Shown here one piece after another: positions 26,146 through 35,025 of a stretch of 64,000 nucleotides of DNA. The stretch's first letter is position 1. Each line of letters starts with the position of its first letter. This DNA is from SVTX01 sp045132775 (lineage in GTDB: Bacteria > Bacillota > Clostridia > Oscillospirales > CAG-272). The position numbers were made by a program, and so were the translations under genes. The stretch covers positions 13,798 through 77,797 of the forward strand of contig JBGUSX010000156.1 of assembly GCA_045132775.1 (NCBI GenBank), given 5' to 3'. Below the pieces are notes generated by a model, which saw only the letters and a program-made list of their open reading frames with translations, ran no database searches and was not told where the DNA came from.

Positions 26146-27690
26146 TTATTTTGCGTAGTCGACTGCGCGGCTCTCGCGAATAAGATTGATCTTGATCTGT
26201 CCGGGATACTTGACTTCTGCCTGGATCTTCGCAGCCATTTCACGTGCGATGACCTTCATACCGGCATCATTTACTTCCTCGGGCTTGACCATTACTCTGA
26301 TCTCGCGTCCTGCCTGGATTGCAAACGCCTTATCGATTCCGTTAAAGCTCTTTGCTATTTCCTCAAGCTTTTCAAGACGCTTGATGTAATTTTCCATATC
26401 CTCGCGGCGTGCTCCGGGTCTTGCGGCGCTGATCGCGTCTGCTGCCTGTACGAGTACGGCGATTATTGTCTTGGGCTCAACGTCATTGTGGTGTGCCTCG
26501 ATAGCATGTACGACCTCGCGGCTCTCCTTATACTTCTTAGCGGCATTAACACCGATCTCAACGTGTGATCCTTCTACATCGTGCGGGAAGGCTTTTCCTA
26601 TATCGTGGAGAAGTCCCGCCCTCTTTGCAAGGTTGGAATCAACTCCGAGCTCATCTGCCATGATGCCCGCGAGGAATGCAACCTCTATAGAGTGCTTAAG
26701 TACGTTCTGTCCGTAGCTCGTTCTGTACTTGAGTCTGCCAAGCAATTTAACAAGCTCGGGGTTGATGCCGTGGATACCGACCTCAAACGTAGCTCTTTCG
26801 CCCGCCTGCTTGACCGATGCCTCGACCTCTTTCTGTGCCTTCTCGACCATTTCCTCAATTCTTGCGGGATGTATTCTTCCATCGGAAATGAGTCTTTCAA
26901 GTGCGATCCTAGCGACCTCTCGTCTTACGGGATCAAAGCCCGAAAGTGTGATGGTCTCGGGTGTGTCGTCAATGATAAGCTCGACACCCGTCAATGTTTC
27001 GATCTTCTGAATATTTCTTCCCTCACGACCAATGATCCTCCCCTTCATTTCTTCACCGGGAAGTGCTACGCTCGACACTGTCGATTCGGATACGTGATCC
27101 GATGCGTATCTCTGGATCGCAAGAGAGATGATATTCTTCGATTTTTCGTCAGCCTCTTCCTTGAACTGAGCCTCAAGCTCATCAAGTCTTTGCGCCAACT
27201 CGTGCTTGGTCTCGGATTCAACACGCTCAAAGAGCTCTTCTTTTGCTCTTTCCACGGTAATTCCCGAGATCTCCTCAAGCCTTTTAAGCTGTAGTCTTAA
27301 TACTTCGTTGTGTTGCTCACGGATCTCTTCGTTTTCTTTGATCTTCTTATCAAGAAGCTCGTTTTTACGCTCGAGAGCCTCTGTCTTTTTATCAATAGTT
27401 TCCTCTTTCTGGGCAACTCTGTTTTCAAGACGGGACATCTCCTTACGTCTTTCCTTGATCTCGCGTTCAAGCTCGTTGCGCTGAGCCATTATGCTCTCTT
27501 TAGCTTCAATCATCGCTTCTTTCTTTGCAGATTCTGCGTTTTTCTTAGCATCTTCAACGATCTTCTTAGCCTCCGCCTCTGCAGAGCCTATCTTTGCTTC
27601 GCCGATCTTTTTTCTGATAAGAAAACCTACGAAAAATCCAAGTGCAATGCCAACGACTGCGCCGATTACGGCATACAGGATTGGTGGCAT
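26146..27690 (-). CDS. rny: Ribonuclease Y
   Basis: Membrane-anchored endoribonuclease that starts bulk mRNA decay in Firmicutes. The 514-aa length is typical. An N-terminal transmembrane segment (about 5-25) is followed by a long charged coiled coil (about 30-200), a KH domain (GREGRNIQKIETLTGVELII) and an HD domain (HDIGKAFPHD) that holds the catalytic metal site. AAGGAGG precedes the ATG. Monocistronic, from a perfect consensus promoter embedded in an inverted repeat. Confidence 0.97.
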   Translation of the reverse strand: MPPILYAVIGAVVGIALGFFVGFLIRKKIGEAKIGSAEAEAKKIVEDAKKNAESAKKEAMIEAKESIMAQRNELEREIKERRKEMSRLENRVAQKEETIDKKTEALERKNELLDKKIKENEEIREQHNEVLRLQLKRLEEISGITVERAKEELFERVESETKHELAQRLDELEAQFKEEADEKSKNIISLAIQRYASDHVSESTVSSVALPGEEMKGRIIGREGRNIQKIETLTGVELIIDDTPETITLSGFDPVRREVARIALERLISDGRIHPARIEEMVEKAQKEVEASVKQAGERATFEVGIHGINPELVKLLGRLKYRTSYGQNVLKHSIEVAFLAGIMADELGVDSNLAKRAGLLHDIGKAFPHDVEGSHVEIGVNAAKKYKESREVVHAIEAHHNDVEPKTIIAVLVQAADAISAARPGARREDMENYIKRLEKLEEIAKSFNGIDKAFAIQAGREIRVMVKPEEVNDAGMKVIAREMAAKIQAEVKYPGQIKINLIRESRAVDYAK

Positions 27691-27737
27691 TTGATTTTTC
27701 CTCCTTGGGTTTTCTAAGGTATAATATACCTTCTTAT

Positions 27738-27766
27738 ATTATACATAAGAACGAGCGTTTTGTCAA
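27738..27766 (-). promoter_or_regulatory. Consensus promoter of rny
   Basis: Minus strand TTGACA, 17-bp spacer, TATAAT. The -35 lies within one arm of a 14-bp inverted repeat (27753-27798). Confidence 0.88.
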
Positions 27767-27798
27767 TAGTTTTTTCAAGCTACTTTGACAAAACGCTC
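27753..27798. repeat. 14-bp inverted repeat overlapping the rny -35
   Basis: GAGCGTTTTGTCAA at 27753-27766 and TTGACAAAACGCTC at 27785-27798, 18-nt spacer, perfect arms. On the plus strand it is followed by T8, so it looks like a terminator facing right, although no rightward gene precedes it. It could alternatively be an operator or the weak leftward terminator of the tldE unit. Confidence 0.75.
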
Positions 27799-27833
27799 TT
27801 TTTTTTATTTTTTTGCAAAAATACGTCGATTTA

Positions 27834-29162
27834 TCACTTTCCTGCGACGCTCATATCCCTAATAAGCACGTCGGGAGATCCGAAAACGGTAAATCCACCG
27901 GGTATTCCCCACTTAACCTCATTTGAAAGCGAATCGATGCTCTTAAGGAGCTCAAAGAAGTTTCCTGCAACGGTAAAGGACTTGATAGGTCCTGCTTTTT
28001 TGCCGTTCTTGATCAAAAATCCTTCGCTCTCGACAGAGAAATCTCCTGTGATCGCATTTGCACCCGCGTGAAGTCCCTTAACACCGGTTACGTAAATACC
28101 GTCTTCGGCCTTTACGAAAAGCTCGTCAAGTGTGTTCTCTCCTGCGCTGATAGCAAAGTTATAGGGTGCTATATTTCCTCCGCGGCGACCGTTAGCAGTC
28201 GTCTGCTTTCCTGTCTTGATTGCAGTTGTAAGATCGTAAAGAAGTGTTTTGAGAACTCCGTTTTCAACAACGTTTTTCTTATACGTTGCAACACCTTCCT
28301 CGTCAAACGGTGTCTGTACGGGACAACCCTCTCTCATCGCGTCGTCTGTGATACTTACGATGTCGGAGGCGATCTTTTCTCCCTCCTTTCCGGCAAGCAA
28401 GGACATTCCGAGGATCGCATTCTTTGCAGAGAATGAAGGTGAGAATGCAGAAAGAAGTGATCTCATCTGCGTACCGTCGATTACGATGTTATACTTACCC
28501 GTGGCGATCTCCTCTGCGCCGATCTTCTCGAGCGCGCCATTTACCGCCTTTGCGGGAAGCTCGTCGAACTTTTCACCGTGAATAGACTCAGCAAATTCAA
28601 AGTTATCACGGGATTCTCCGTCCTTATTTACAACTGCCGCAACGTAGCATCCCGTCATTCCAACCTTGTTGGAAAGCTCAAGACCGTGCGAATTGTACAG
28701 ATAGATCTCATCTCTGAAGGACATAGCAATGGACTGTGTGCCGTCAACAACAGAGCTATCCGTGGCGTAGGTCTTTCTCTGGAGCTCAAGAGCCTTATTT
28801 TTAAGCTCCGCGGCATCAGCAACCTCAGGTTCGGGAGCTGTGATCTTTCCGTAGGATTCCGATCCCTTGAAAATAACAACAACATCCTCATTCTCTATAG
28901 CCCTTGCGTTGTCGGATGCTCTGATAACGAGATCCTCGATCTCATCGGCATCGAAGAAGCTTGTGGATGCATATCCCATATGTCCGTCAACGATACAACG
29001 GAATGAGAGGCTTGCGCTCTCGCCCGAGCTGAATGCACTTATCTCGTCCTTGAGAGTTTCAGCCGAGATATTCTCGCCTATGGAATATGTCATTTCATAT
29101 TCGTTCACGCCGTATTTTTCACAAGCATTTTTGATTATCTGCTTTATTTCCTTGAAATCCAT
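27834..29162 (-). CDS. TldE/PmbA-like subunit of the TldD/TldE metalloprotease
   Basis: A 442-aa member of the TldD/PmbA (U62) family. TldE (PmbA) lacks the zinc-binding motif and partners with TldD to degrade unfolded peptides or process RiPP leaders. The protein lacks an HExxxH motif, as expected for TldE, and ends in GGFTVFGSPDVLIRDMSVAGK. Its ATG follows AGGAGGT located within the end of tldD, 2 bp after that stop, so the two are tightly coupled. Last gene of the nine-gene operon. Confidence 0.88.
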   Translation of the reverse strand: MDFKEIKQIIKNACEKYGVNEYEMTYSIGENISAETLKDEISAFSSGESASLSFRCIVDGHMGYASTSFFDADEIEDLVIRASDNARAIENEDVVVIFKGSESYGKITAPEPEVADAAELKNKALELQRKTYATDSSVVDGTQSIAMSFRDEIYLYNSHGLELSNKVGMTGCYVAAVVNKDGESRDNFEFAESIHGEKFDELPAKAVNGALEKIGAEEIATGKYNIVIDGTQMRSLLSAFSPSFSAKNAILGMSLLAGKEGEKIASDIVSITDDAMREGCPVQTPFDEEGVATYKKNVVENGVLKTLLYDLTTAIKTGKQTTANGRRGGNIAPYNFAISAGENTLDELFVKAEDGIYVTGVKGLHAGANAITGDFSVESEGFLIKNGKKAGPIKSFTVAGNFFELLKSIDSLSNEVKWGIPGGFTVFGSPDVLIRDMSVAGK

Positions 29163-29163
29163 A

Positions 29164-30546
29164 TCAGCGACCTCCTACTGTTATCTTTGATACGCGGATA
29201 AGAGGCTGACCTACGTCAGTAGGCACGCTACCGCTGGACGATCCGCACATTCCCTGTGCAGTCTCAAGATTCTGTCCGACCATATCAATATCCATAAGGA
29301 TCTGCGACCCGGTTCCGATAAGCGATGCGCCGCGTACGGGCTCGCAGATCTCTCCGTTTCTGACAATGTAGCCCTCATTAACACCGAAATTGAACTCACC
29401 TGTGAGAGGATTTACCGATCCGCCGCCCATGCTCTTTGCATAGAGACCGTATTCAATAGATTTGATGATATCCTCGTTCTTGTCGGGTCCGTTTGCGATA
29501 AAGGTATTTGTCATTCTGGAGGTAGGCTCGTACATAAAGCTCTCGCGTCTGCCGTTACCCGTCATATCCATTCCCATTCTGCGCGAACCGAGTCTGTCAA
29601 TCATATAGCTCTTGAGAATTCCGTTTTCAATGAGAACGTTTCTCTGTGTTACGTGACCCTCGTCGTCGATATTTACCGAGCCCCATGCGCCCGGGATGGT
29701 GCCGTCGTCAATAGCCGTTACCTTCTCGTTTGCAATCTTCTGACCAAGCTTTCCGCACATCTGCGAGGTTCCCGTACCAACGCTTGTAGCCTCGAGAGAA
29801 TGTCCGCAGGCCTCGTGGAAGATAACTCCGCCAAAGCCGTTTTCAATGGCAACGGTCATCTGTCCTGCGGGACAGTAATCTGCGCGCAGGTTGACAAGTG
29901 CCTGATCTGCAGCTTTGATACCAACAGACCTGGGATCGATGAAATCAAACATTTCAAGACCCATTCCGCGTCCGGGTGACGCACTTCCCGACTGATTTTC
30001 GTGTCCGTCGGATGCAACAGCCTGAACTGCAATCCTGGTTCTTACGTGTCTGTCAGATGTATAGAGACCTTCACTGTTAGCGATAAGTATAGTATGGTCG
30101 GTTGAGACCAAGCTACCCATAGCCTGTCTTATTTTTTCATCTTTCTCACTTGCCGCGAAGCACGCCTCCTTGAGAATGTCGGTTCTCGTTTTCATGGGAG
30201 TGCTTCCTGGAAGTATCTTTACGGGATGAATATTCGGAAAGATACGCTCTGTGAGGTGAATCGACACCTGCGCGTTACTCTCTCCGAGTGCATCTGCAAC
30301 TGCTCTTGCGCAACGGATAAGTCCCGAGCGCGAAAGGTCGGTTGTAGTAGCGTATACGGTTCTCGTTCCGATAAATGCACGGATTCCAACACCCGAAGTA
30401 ACTCCGTCGTTGGCATTGTCTATCTTTCCGTTGAGAAAGCGCAGACCGTTATTTCTTGTTCTCTCGGCATACACCTCGGCAAAATCTGCGCCTGTAGACA
30501 TAGCTACCGCAAGAACGTCCTCAAGTATAAGTCTGGAAATAATCAT
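29164..30546 (-). CDS. tldD: TldD metalloprotease
   Basis: A 460-aa zinc metalloprotease subunit. HEACGH at residues 244-249 is the HExxxH zinc motif of TldD. VIENGILKSYMIDRLGSRRM and the C-terminal GQPLIRVSKITVGG are further family signatures. TldD/TldE heterodimers cut unfolded peptides and mature microcins or antitoxins in other bacteria. Paired with the gene at 27834-29162. Confidence 0.92.
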   Translation of the reverse strand: MIISRLILEDVLAVAMSTGADFAEVYAERTRNNGLRFLNGKIDNANDGVTSGVGIRAFIGTRTVYATTTDLSRSGLIRCARAVADALGESNAQVSIHLTERIFPNIHPVKILPGSTPMKTRTDILKEACFAASEKDEKIRQAMGSLVSTDHTILIANSEGLYTSDRHVRTRIAVQAVASDGHENQSGSASPGRGMGLEMFDFIDPRSVGIKAADQALVNLRADYCPAGQMTVAIENGFGGVIFHEACGHSLEATSVGTGTSQMCGKLGQKIANEKVTAIDDGTIPGAWGSVNIDDEGHVTQRNVLIENGILKSYMIDRLGSRRMGMDMTGNGRRESFMYEPTSRMTNTFIANGPDKNEDIIKSIEYGLYAKSMGGGSVNPLTGEFNFGVNEGYIVRNGEICEPVRGASLIGTGSQILMDIDMVGQNLETAQGMCGSSSGSVPTDVGQPLIRVSKITVGGR

Positions 30547-30567
30547 TTTTTATCCTACCTTTGCGAT

Positions 30568-30981
30568 TTATGCTTTCTCCGCCTCGGATTTTTCCGCATA
30601 GATCTTCATAACGATCTCCTCTGCAAAGGAAACGTTGCATATTCTTTTTATCTTGCTATCACTGATGTAGACCTCGCAGTTATTGTCATCGATCCAGTTG
30701 AAAGAGATCTTGGAGTTTTTGCCTACAAGGAAGCTGAAGTCGCAATGATCAACACTGTTCTCTGCCTTGACCTTAATAAGAGTAAGACCCTTTGCAAAGC
30801 TTGAAGAACCGCACGTAAGCTTGATGAGGTTCTCTTCGTTGGGGGAAACGATGGTTGTCTCGTGAGAATCGTCCTTGATCTCATTTGCTACCTTAAGAGC
30901 AGCAAGTGTACCTGCGGTTGCAGCTGCAACTCCTGCGGTAATTCCTACGATCAATCCTACTAATCCGTTTTTCTGTGACAT
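30568..30981 (-). CDS. Small membrane-anchored protein of unknown function
   Basis: A 137-aa protein. Residues 6-28 form a Gly/Ala-rich transmembrane helix (LVGLIVGITAGVAAATAG) and the rest is a soluble domain with alternating hydrophobic residues suggesting beta strands. No recognisable family. GGAGG lies just upstream. It is embedded between HAD and tldD genes, 16 bp after and 21 bp before them, and so is cotranscribed. Confidence 0.75.
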   Translation of the reverse strand: MSQKNGLVGLIVGITAGVAAATAGTLAALKVANEIKDDSHETTIVSPNEENLIKLTCGSSSFAKGLTLIKVKAENSVDHCDFSFLVGKNSKISFNWIDDNNCEVYISDSKIKRICNVSFAEEIVMKIYAEKSEAEKA

Positions 30982-30997
30982 AATTTTATCCTCCGAA

Positions 30998-31666
30998 TTA
31001 AATTATTTTATTTTCATTTTTAATGATTTCTATTACGTCAAGAAGACTCTCTACGGTCGCATAGGTGACCGCATCCGTCTCCTTTGTGGGCTTGAGCAAG
31101 TCGGGAATGAGTATCGGCTTCATTCCTGCCGCGTGTGCCGCAAATATTCCGCTGTATGAATCCTCGCAAACGGCACATTCATCGGCCTTGGCGTTTATCC
31201 GTCTTCCCGCCTCTATGAATATGTCGGGGGCGGGCTTTCCGCGCTTTACCATTGTTGACATCACTATTGCATCAAAGTAGTCAACCAGTCCCATTCTTTT
31301 AAGATTTTTGTTGGTTATTTCGGGAACTGTCGACGTGGCAACAGCCATTGGAATACCTTGTTCTCTCAGAAAATCAAGCAACTCGCGGCATCCTTTTTTT
31401 AAGTGTAATTCCTTTGAGGTAAGGTCACTGTAAAGTGCCATTCTCTCACTCATAAAGCCTTCGGAATCAAAATCCTCACCAAAATAGTCCTTTAAGATTC
31501 TTTTGGAGCTTTCCACACTTCTTCCGCAGATAAACGGAACATACATATCGGTCATAACCCGACGGTCGAGCCCCCACTTAATGCCTGTCTCAATCCAAGA
31601 GCGCATATAAACGGACTCTGTATCAAGCAGCGTTCCGTCCATATCGAATATAACATATTTTATCAT
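30998..31666 (-). CDS. HAD-superfamily phosphatase (beta-phosphoglucomutase-like)
   Basis: A 222-aa HAD subfamily IA hydrolase. Motif I FDMDGTLLDTE carries the nucleophile D8 and acid/base D10; motif II VATST, motif III lysine in MVKRGKPAPDIF, and motif IV CEDSYSGIFAA are present. The substrate (a sugar phosphate, nucleotide or pseudouridine phosphate) is unclear. Placed 15 bp downstream of tgt in the operon. Confidence 0.9.
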   Translation of the reverse strand: MIKYVIFDMDGTLLDTESVYMRSWIETGIKWGLDRRVMTDMYVPFICGRSVESSKRILKDYFGEDFDSEGFMSERMALYSDLTSKELHLKKGCRELLDFLREQGIPMAVATSTVPEITNKNLKRMGLVDYFDAIVMSTMVKRGKPAPDIFIEAGRRINAKADECAVCEDSYSGIFAAHAAGMKPILIPDLLKPTKETDAVTYATVESLLDVIEIIKNENKII

Positions 31667-31681
31667 GTTTTTGCCTCTTTG

Positions 31682-32818
31682 TCAATCGGGATTTCTTTCT
31701 CCGAGTGCGATATGGTATTTTTGATAAAAGCTTTCGAAGTATCCGCCGTCAAGCGCCTCCCTTATCTTCCTTGTAAGGTTATTGTAGAAGTAGAGGTTAT
31801 GCTGAACCGCAAGTCTCATACCTAGTGACTCCTTTGCTTTAATAAGGTGTCTGATATACGAACGACTGTAATTGCGGCAAGTCGGGCAATCGCACGAAAG
31901 AGATATCGGTCTTGGGTCTTTGGCATATTTCTCGTTGCAAATGTTCATCTTACCTTCCCAGGTAAAGAGGTTTCCGTGGCGAGCGTTTCTTGAGGGCATT
32001 ACGCAATCGAAGAAATCGACTCCCATGTGGACTGCTTCAAGAATATTACAAGGAGTTCCGACTCCCATAAGGTATCTCGGCTTATCTTTAGGCATAAAGG
32101 GCTCTACCGCATCAATTATACGGTACATCTCCTCGGTTTCCTCACCTACGGCAAGTCCGCCTATAGCGTAACCCTCACAATTGATTTCTGCAATTCTCTG
32201 CATGTGCTCGATTCTAAGATCCTCATAGGTTCCACCCTGGTTTATACCAAAGAGCATCTGGCTTTTGTTGATAGTCTCGGGGAGCGAATTGAGTCTGTCC
32301 ATCTCGGCACGGCATCTTTCAAGCCAGCGAGTAGTTCTGTCGATGGAGTTTCTTACGTACTTATACGGTGCAGGGTTCTCGATGCATTCGTCAAATGCCA
32401 TTGCTATTGTTGATGCAAGATTCGACTGGATCTGCATACTCTCCTCGGGACCCATAAATATCTTTTTTCCGTCTACGTGAGACTGAAACCTTACACCCTC
32501 TTCGGTTATCTTACGAAGCTGGGCGAGTGAAAACACCTGAAATCCGCCCGAATCGGTAAGTATAGGCTTATCCCAATTCATAAACTTGTGAAGTCCGCCC
32601 ATTTCGTATATGAGCCTGTCACCCGGACGGATGTGAAGGTGATAGGTATTGGAAAGCTCAACCTGGCAGTCGATCTCATTGAGCTCCATTGTCGACACAC
32701 CGCCCTTTATCGCGGCGCACGTACCGACGTTCATAAACACGGGGGTCTGAATATCTCCGTGTACTGTATGGAGAACGCCTCTGCGCGCTCTGCCATCCTG
32801 TGCTAAAAGTTCAAACAT
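31682..32818 (-). CDS. tgt: tRNA-guanine transglycosylase
   Basis: Exchanges guanine-34 for the queuosine precursor preQ1 in tRNAs with GUN anticodons. The 378-aa enzyme has TDSGGFQVFSL (nucleophile/substrate region), the GINQGG-type loop (LFGINQGGTYEDLR) and the zinc site near CDCPTC. The ATG at 32818, after AAGGAG, is preferred over an in-frame TTG at 32845. Fifth gene of the leftward operon. No queuosine-biosynthesis gene is seen in this window. Confidence 0.96.
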   Translation of the reverse strand: MFELLAQDGRARRGVLHTVHGDIQTPVFMNVGTCAAIKGGVSTMELNEIDCQVELSNTYHLHIRPGDRLIYEMGGLHKFMNWDKPILTDSGGFQVFSLAQLRKITEEGVRFQSHVDGKKIFMGPEESMQIQSNLASTIAMAFDECIENPAPYKYVRNSIDRTTRWLERCRAEMDRLNSLPETINKSQMLFGINQGGTYEDLRIEHMQRIAEINCEGYAIGGLAVGEETEEMYRIIDAVEPFMPKDKPRYLMGVGTPCNILEAVHMGVDFFDCVMPSRNARHGNLFTWEGKMNICNEKYAKDPRPISLSCDCPTCRNYSRSYIRHLIKAKESLGMRLAVQHNLYFYNNLTRKIREALDGGYFESFYQKYHIALGERNPD

Positions 32819-32871
32819 AACTTTGCTCCTTTTGCCCTGACGCAAAACAGTGCGACGGGCTTATTATTTTT

Positions 32872-35007
32872 TTAGGTTCGTTCGAATTGTCTGTCAATAT
32901 TCTTCTTGGAAAGCTCCATAGCAACGGGACGTCCGTGAGGACAGAAAGTGATGTCGGGGATCTCCATAAGCTTTTCAACGACCCACTTCTGATGCTCGAC
33001 GGGATATTCTCTTCCCGCTTTTATTGCCGCCTTGCAGGATGCCTGATAAAGCGCCTTCTCAAACACGATATTTCTTGTGATCTCAACGTTTCCCGTTCCG
33101 TTCTTTATTCTGTCGGCTATGACGGTAAACATATCCGCCACAGCGTCTTGCTCGATACCCACGGGTAAAGCATTGACAAGTATCATATTTCTCGAGGTGG
33201 TGAACTCAAATCCTACCGCCTCGATCTCGCGTCTATACTCCTCTATTGCCGCAACCTCGTCACTCATAAGCATTATCTCGATCGGGAGCATAAGAAGCTG
33301 TGAGGACACCGATGCGGAATACATATTCTTCTTGAGCTGCTCGAAAATGATCCTTTCGTGTGCGGCGTGCTTATCGATAATAAGTATTTTCTCGCCGACC
33401 TCTACGATCACGTACGCATTAAATGCTTCGCCAATGATTCTGTAATGCGGTCTGACAGCTGAATCTGATTCGATCTTTTTATCAACTTGATCTTCAGTTT
33501 CGGGAGCTATGACAGGTTCAGAGGCGACAGTCGTTTCCGTAACAACAGGCGTAGCGTGGGTGGGTTCTTGTTCATCCTCCACTTTCACTCCCGTAATCTG
33601 CGCAAGCCTTTTTTCAAGCTCCTTGAATGCCGGCATACTCCTTATCTTTTCGGGAGTCATGGGATTTTCACGCATCGCCTTGTCGTATCTTGCCTTCATC
33701 TCGGGAGTTTCCATAAGGTATTCCCTTACGTACTCCTCGGGAGTCGGAAGCTGCATAGGCTCTTTTTTCGCCACTTCGGTTTTTGTTTCTTCAACTACAG
33801 CTTCGCGTGTTGCCGGTGCCTTGACAGGCTCCGGAATGCGCGTTTCAACACTTTGTATACGCGCGCTCGTTACAGGGCTACTTGTGGGTATTGTTTTAGG
33901 TGCAGACTGCTCGATGGATATCTGTCTTGCTTTGAGTGATTGCTCTCTCTCAACGGGGATAAACGCATCGGACATTCTGACGCCGTTTGTTTTCTGAACC
34001 ACTATCTCGGGGCGCTCCGTGTTTTCCTCAAGTACCTGTCTTACGGCATAATAAACCGCTTCAAATACGGGCTTCTCGTTCGAGAATTTCACCTCGAGCT
34101 TTGCGGGATGCACATTAACGTCCACTCTTGTGGGATTGAGTGTCAGGAACAAAACGCATACGGGAAATTTCTCGCTTGGCATATACGAGGTATATGCCTG
34201 CTCTATTGCCGCACTTGCGGTCCTGCTCTTGATATATCGCTTATTGATATAAAAGTTCTCGTAATTTCGGTTACTCTTGACATTATCAGATCTACCGATA
34301 TATCCCTTTACCGTTATTCCGTCGTATTCTCCGTTGACCTCCAAAAGTCTATTTGAAAAGTCTCTACCGAAAACAGCATATATTGCACTTATAAGCTTTC
34401 CGTCACCAGCGGTCTCGAGCTTGACCTGTCCGTCGGTTATGAGTCTGAACGCGATCTCGGGGTGAGACAGCGCTATCCTTTCAACGTTTGCGCAAACCGC
34501 AGTCGTCTCGGTTACGTCTCTCTTTAGGAATTTTCTTCTTGCAGGAACGTTGGCAAAGAGATTTTCAACTATTATGGTGGTTCCGTTTGAGCATCCGCGC
34601 TCGGTAACGTCCATTATCTCTCCGCAATGAACCTCAAGCTCGGCTCCAATGGGCGCATCGTGAGGCTTTGATATGATCCTCACGTCAGCGACCGCACTTA
34701 TTGCCGCCAATGCCTCACCGCGAAATCCGAGAGTACAGATACCGTCAAGATCCTCGGCAGTCTTAATTTTGCTGGTTGCGTGTCTTCTTACTGCCAGCGG
34801 AAGATCATCGGGCTCCATTCCGCATCCGTCGTCCGATATGCGCATAAAGGTTATTCCGCCGTTCTGTATTTCAACGGTTATGTGCTTCGCGCCCGCATCT
34901 ATGGAGTTTTCTATCATCTCTTTGATGGCGGATGCAGGTCTGTCAACCACCTCACCCGCCGCGATAAGGTTGGCGACCTCAAATGATAAAATATTTATAT
35001 TCGGCAC
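32872..35007 (-). CDS. mutL: DNA mismatch repair protein MutL
   Basis: A 711-aa GHKL ATPase with EMIENSIDAGA, ISDDGCGM and TLGFRGEALAAIS motifs in the N-terminal 120 residues. A Pro/Glu-rich linker spans about 350-480. The C-terminal domain has IDKHAAHERIIFEQ, the DxHA(x)2E(x)4E endonuclease motif, and CPHGRP, so it is a nicking MutL of the Bacillus type rather than the E. coli type. The start is GTG at 35007, with AAAGGAG upstream. It lies 18 bp after mutS. Confidence 0.97.
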   Translation of the reverse strand: MPNINILSFEVANLIAAGEVVDRPASAIKEMIENSIDAGAKHITVEIQNGGITFMRISDDGCGMEPDDLPLAVRRHATSKIKTAEDLDGICTLGFRGEALAAISAVADVRIISKPHDAPIGAELEVHCGEIMDVTERGCSNGTTIIVENLFANVPARRKFLKRDVTETTAVCANVERIALSHPEIAFRLITDGQVKLETAGDGKLISAIYAVFGRDFSNRLLEVNGEYDGITVKGYIGRSDNVKSNRNYENFYINKRYIKSRTASAAIEQAYTSYMPSEKFPVCVLFLTLNPTRVDVNVHPAKLEVKFSNEKPVFEAVYYAVRQVLEENTERPEIVVQKTNGVRMSDAFIPVEREQSLKARQISIEQSAPKTIPTSSPVTSARIQSVETRIPEPVKAPATREAVVEETKTEVAKKEPMQLPTPEEYVREYLMETPEMKARYDKAMRENPMTPEKIRSMPAFKELEKRLAQITGVKVEDEQEPTHATPVVTETTVASEPVIAPETEDQVDKKIESDSAVRPHYRIIGEAFNAYVIVEVGEKILIIDKHAAHERIIFEQLKKNMYSASVSSQLLMLPIEIMLMSDEVAAIEEYRREIEAVGFEFTTSRNMILVNALPVGIEQDAVADMFTVIADRIKNGTGNVEITRNIVFEKALYQASCKAAIKAGREYPVEHQKWVVEKLMEIPDITFCPHGRPVAMELSKKNIDRQFERT

Positions 35008-35025
35008 AGGTGGTCTCTCCTTTCA

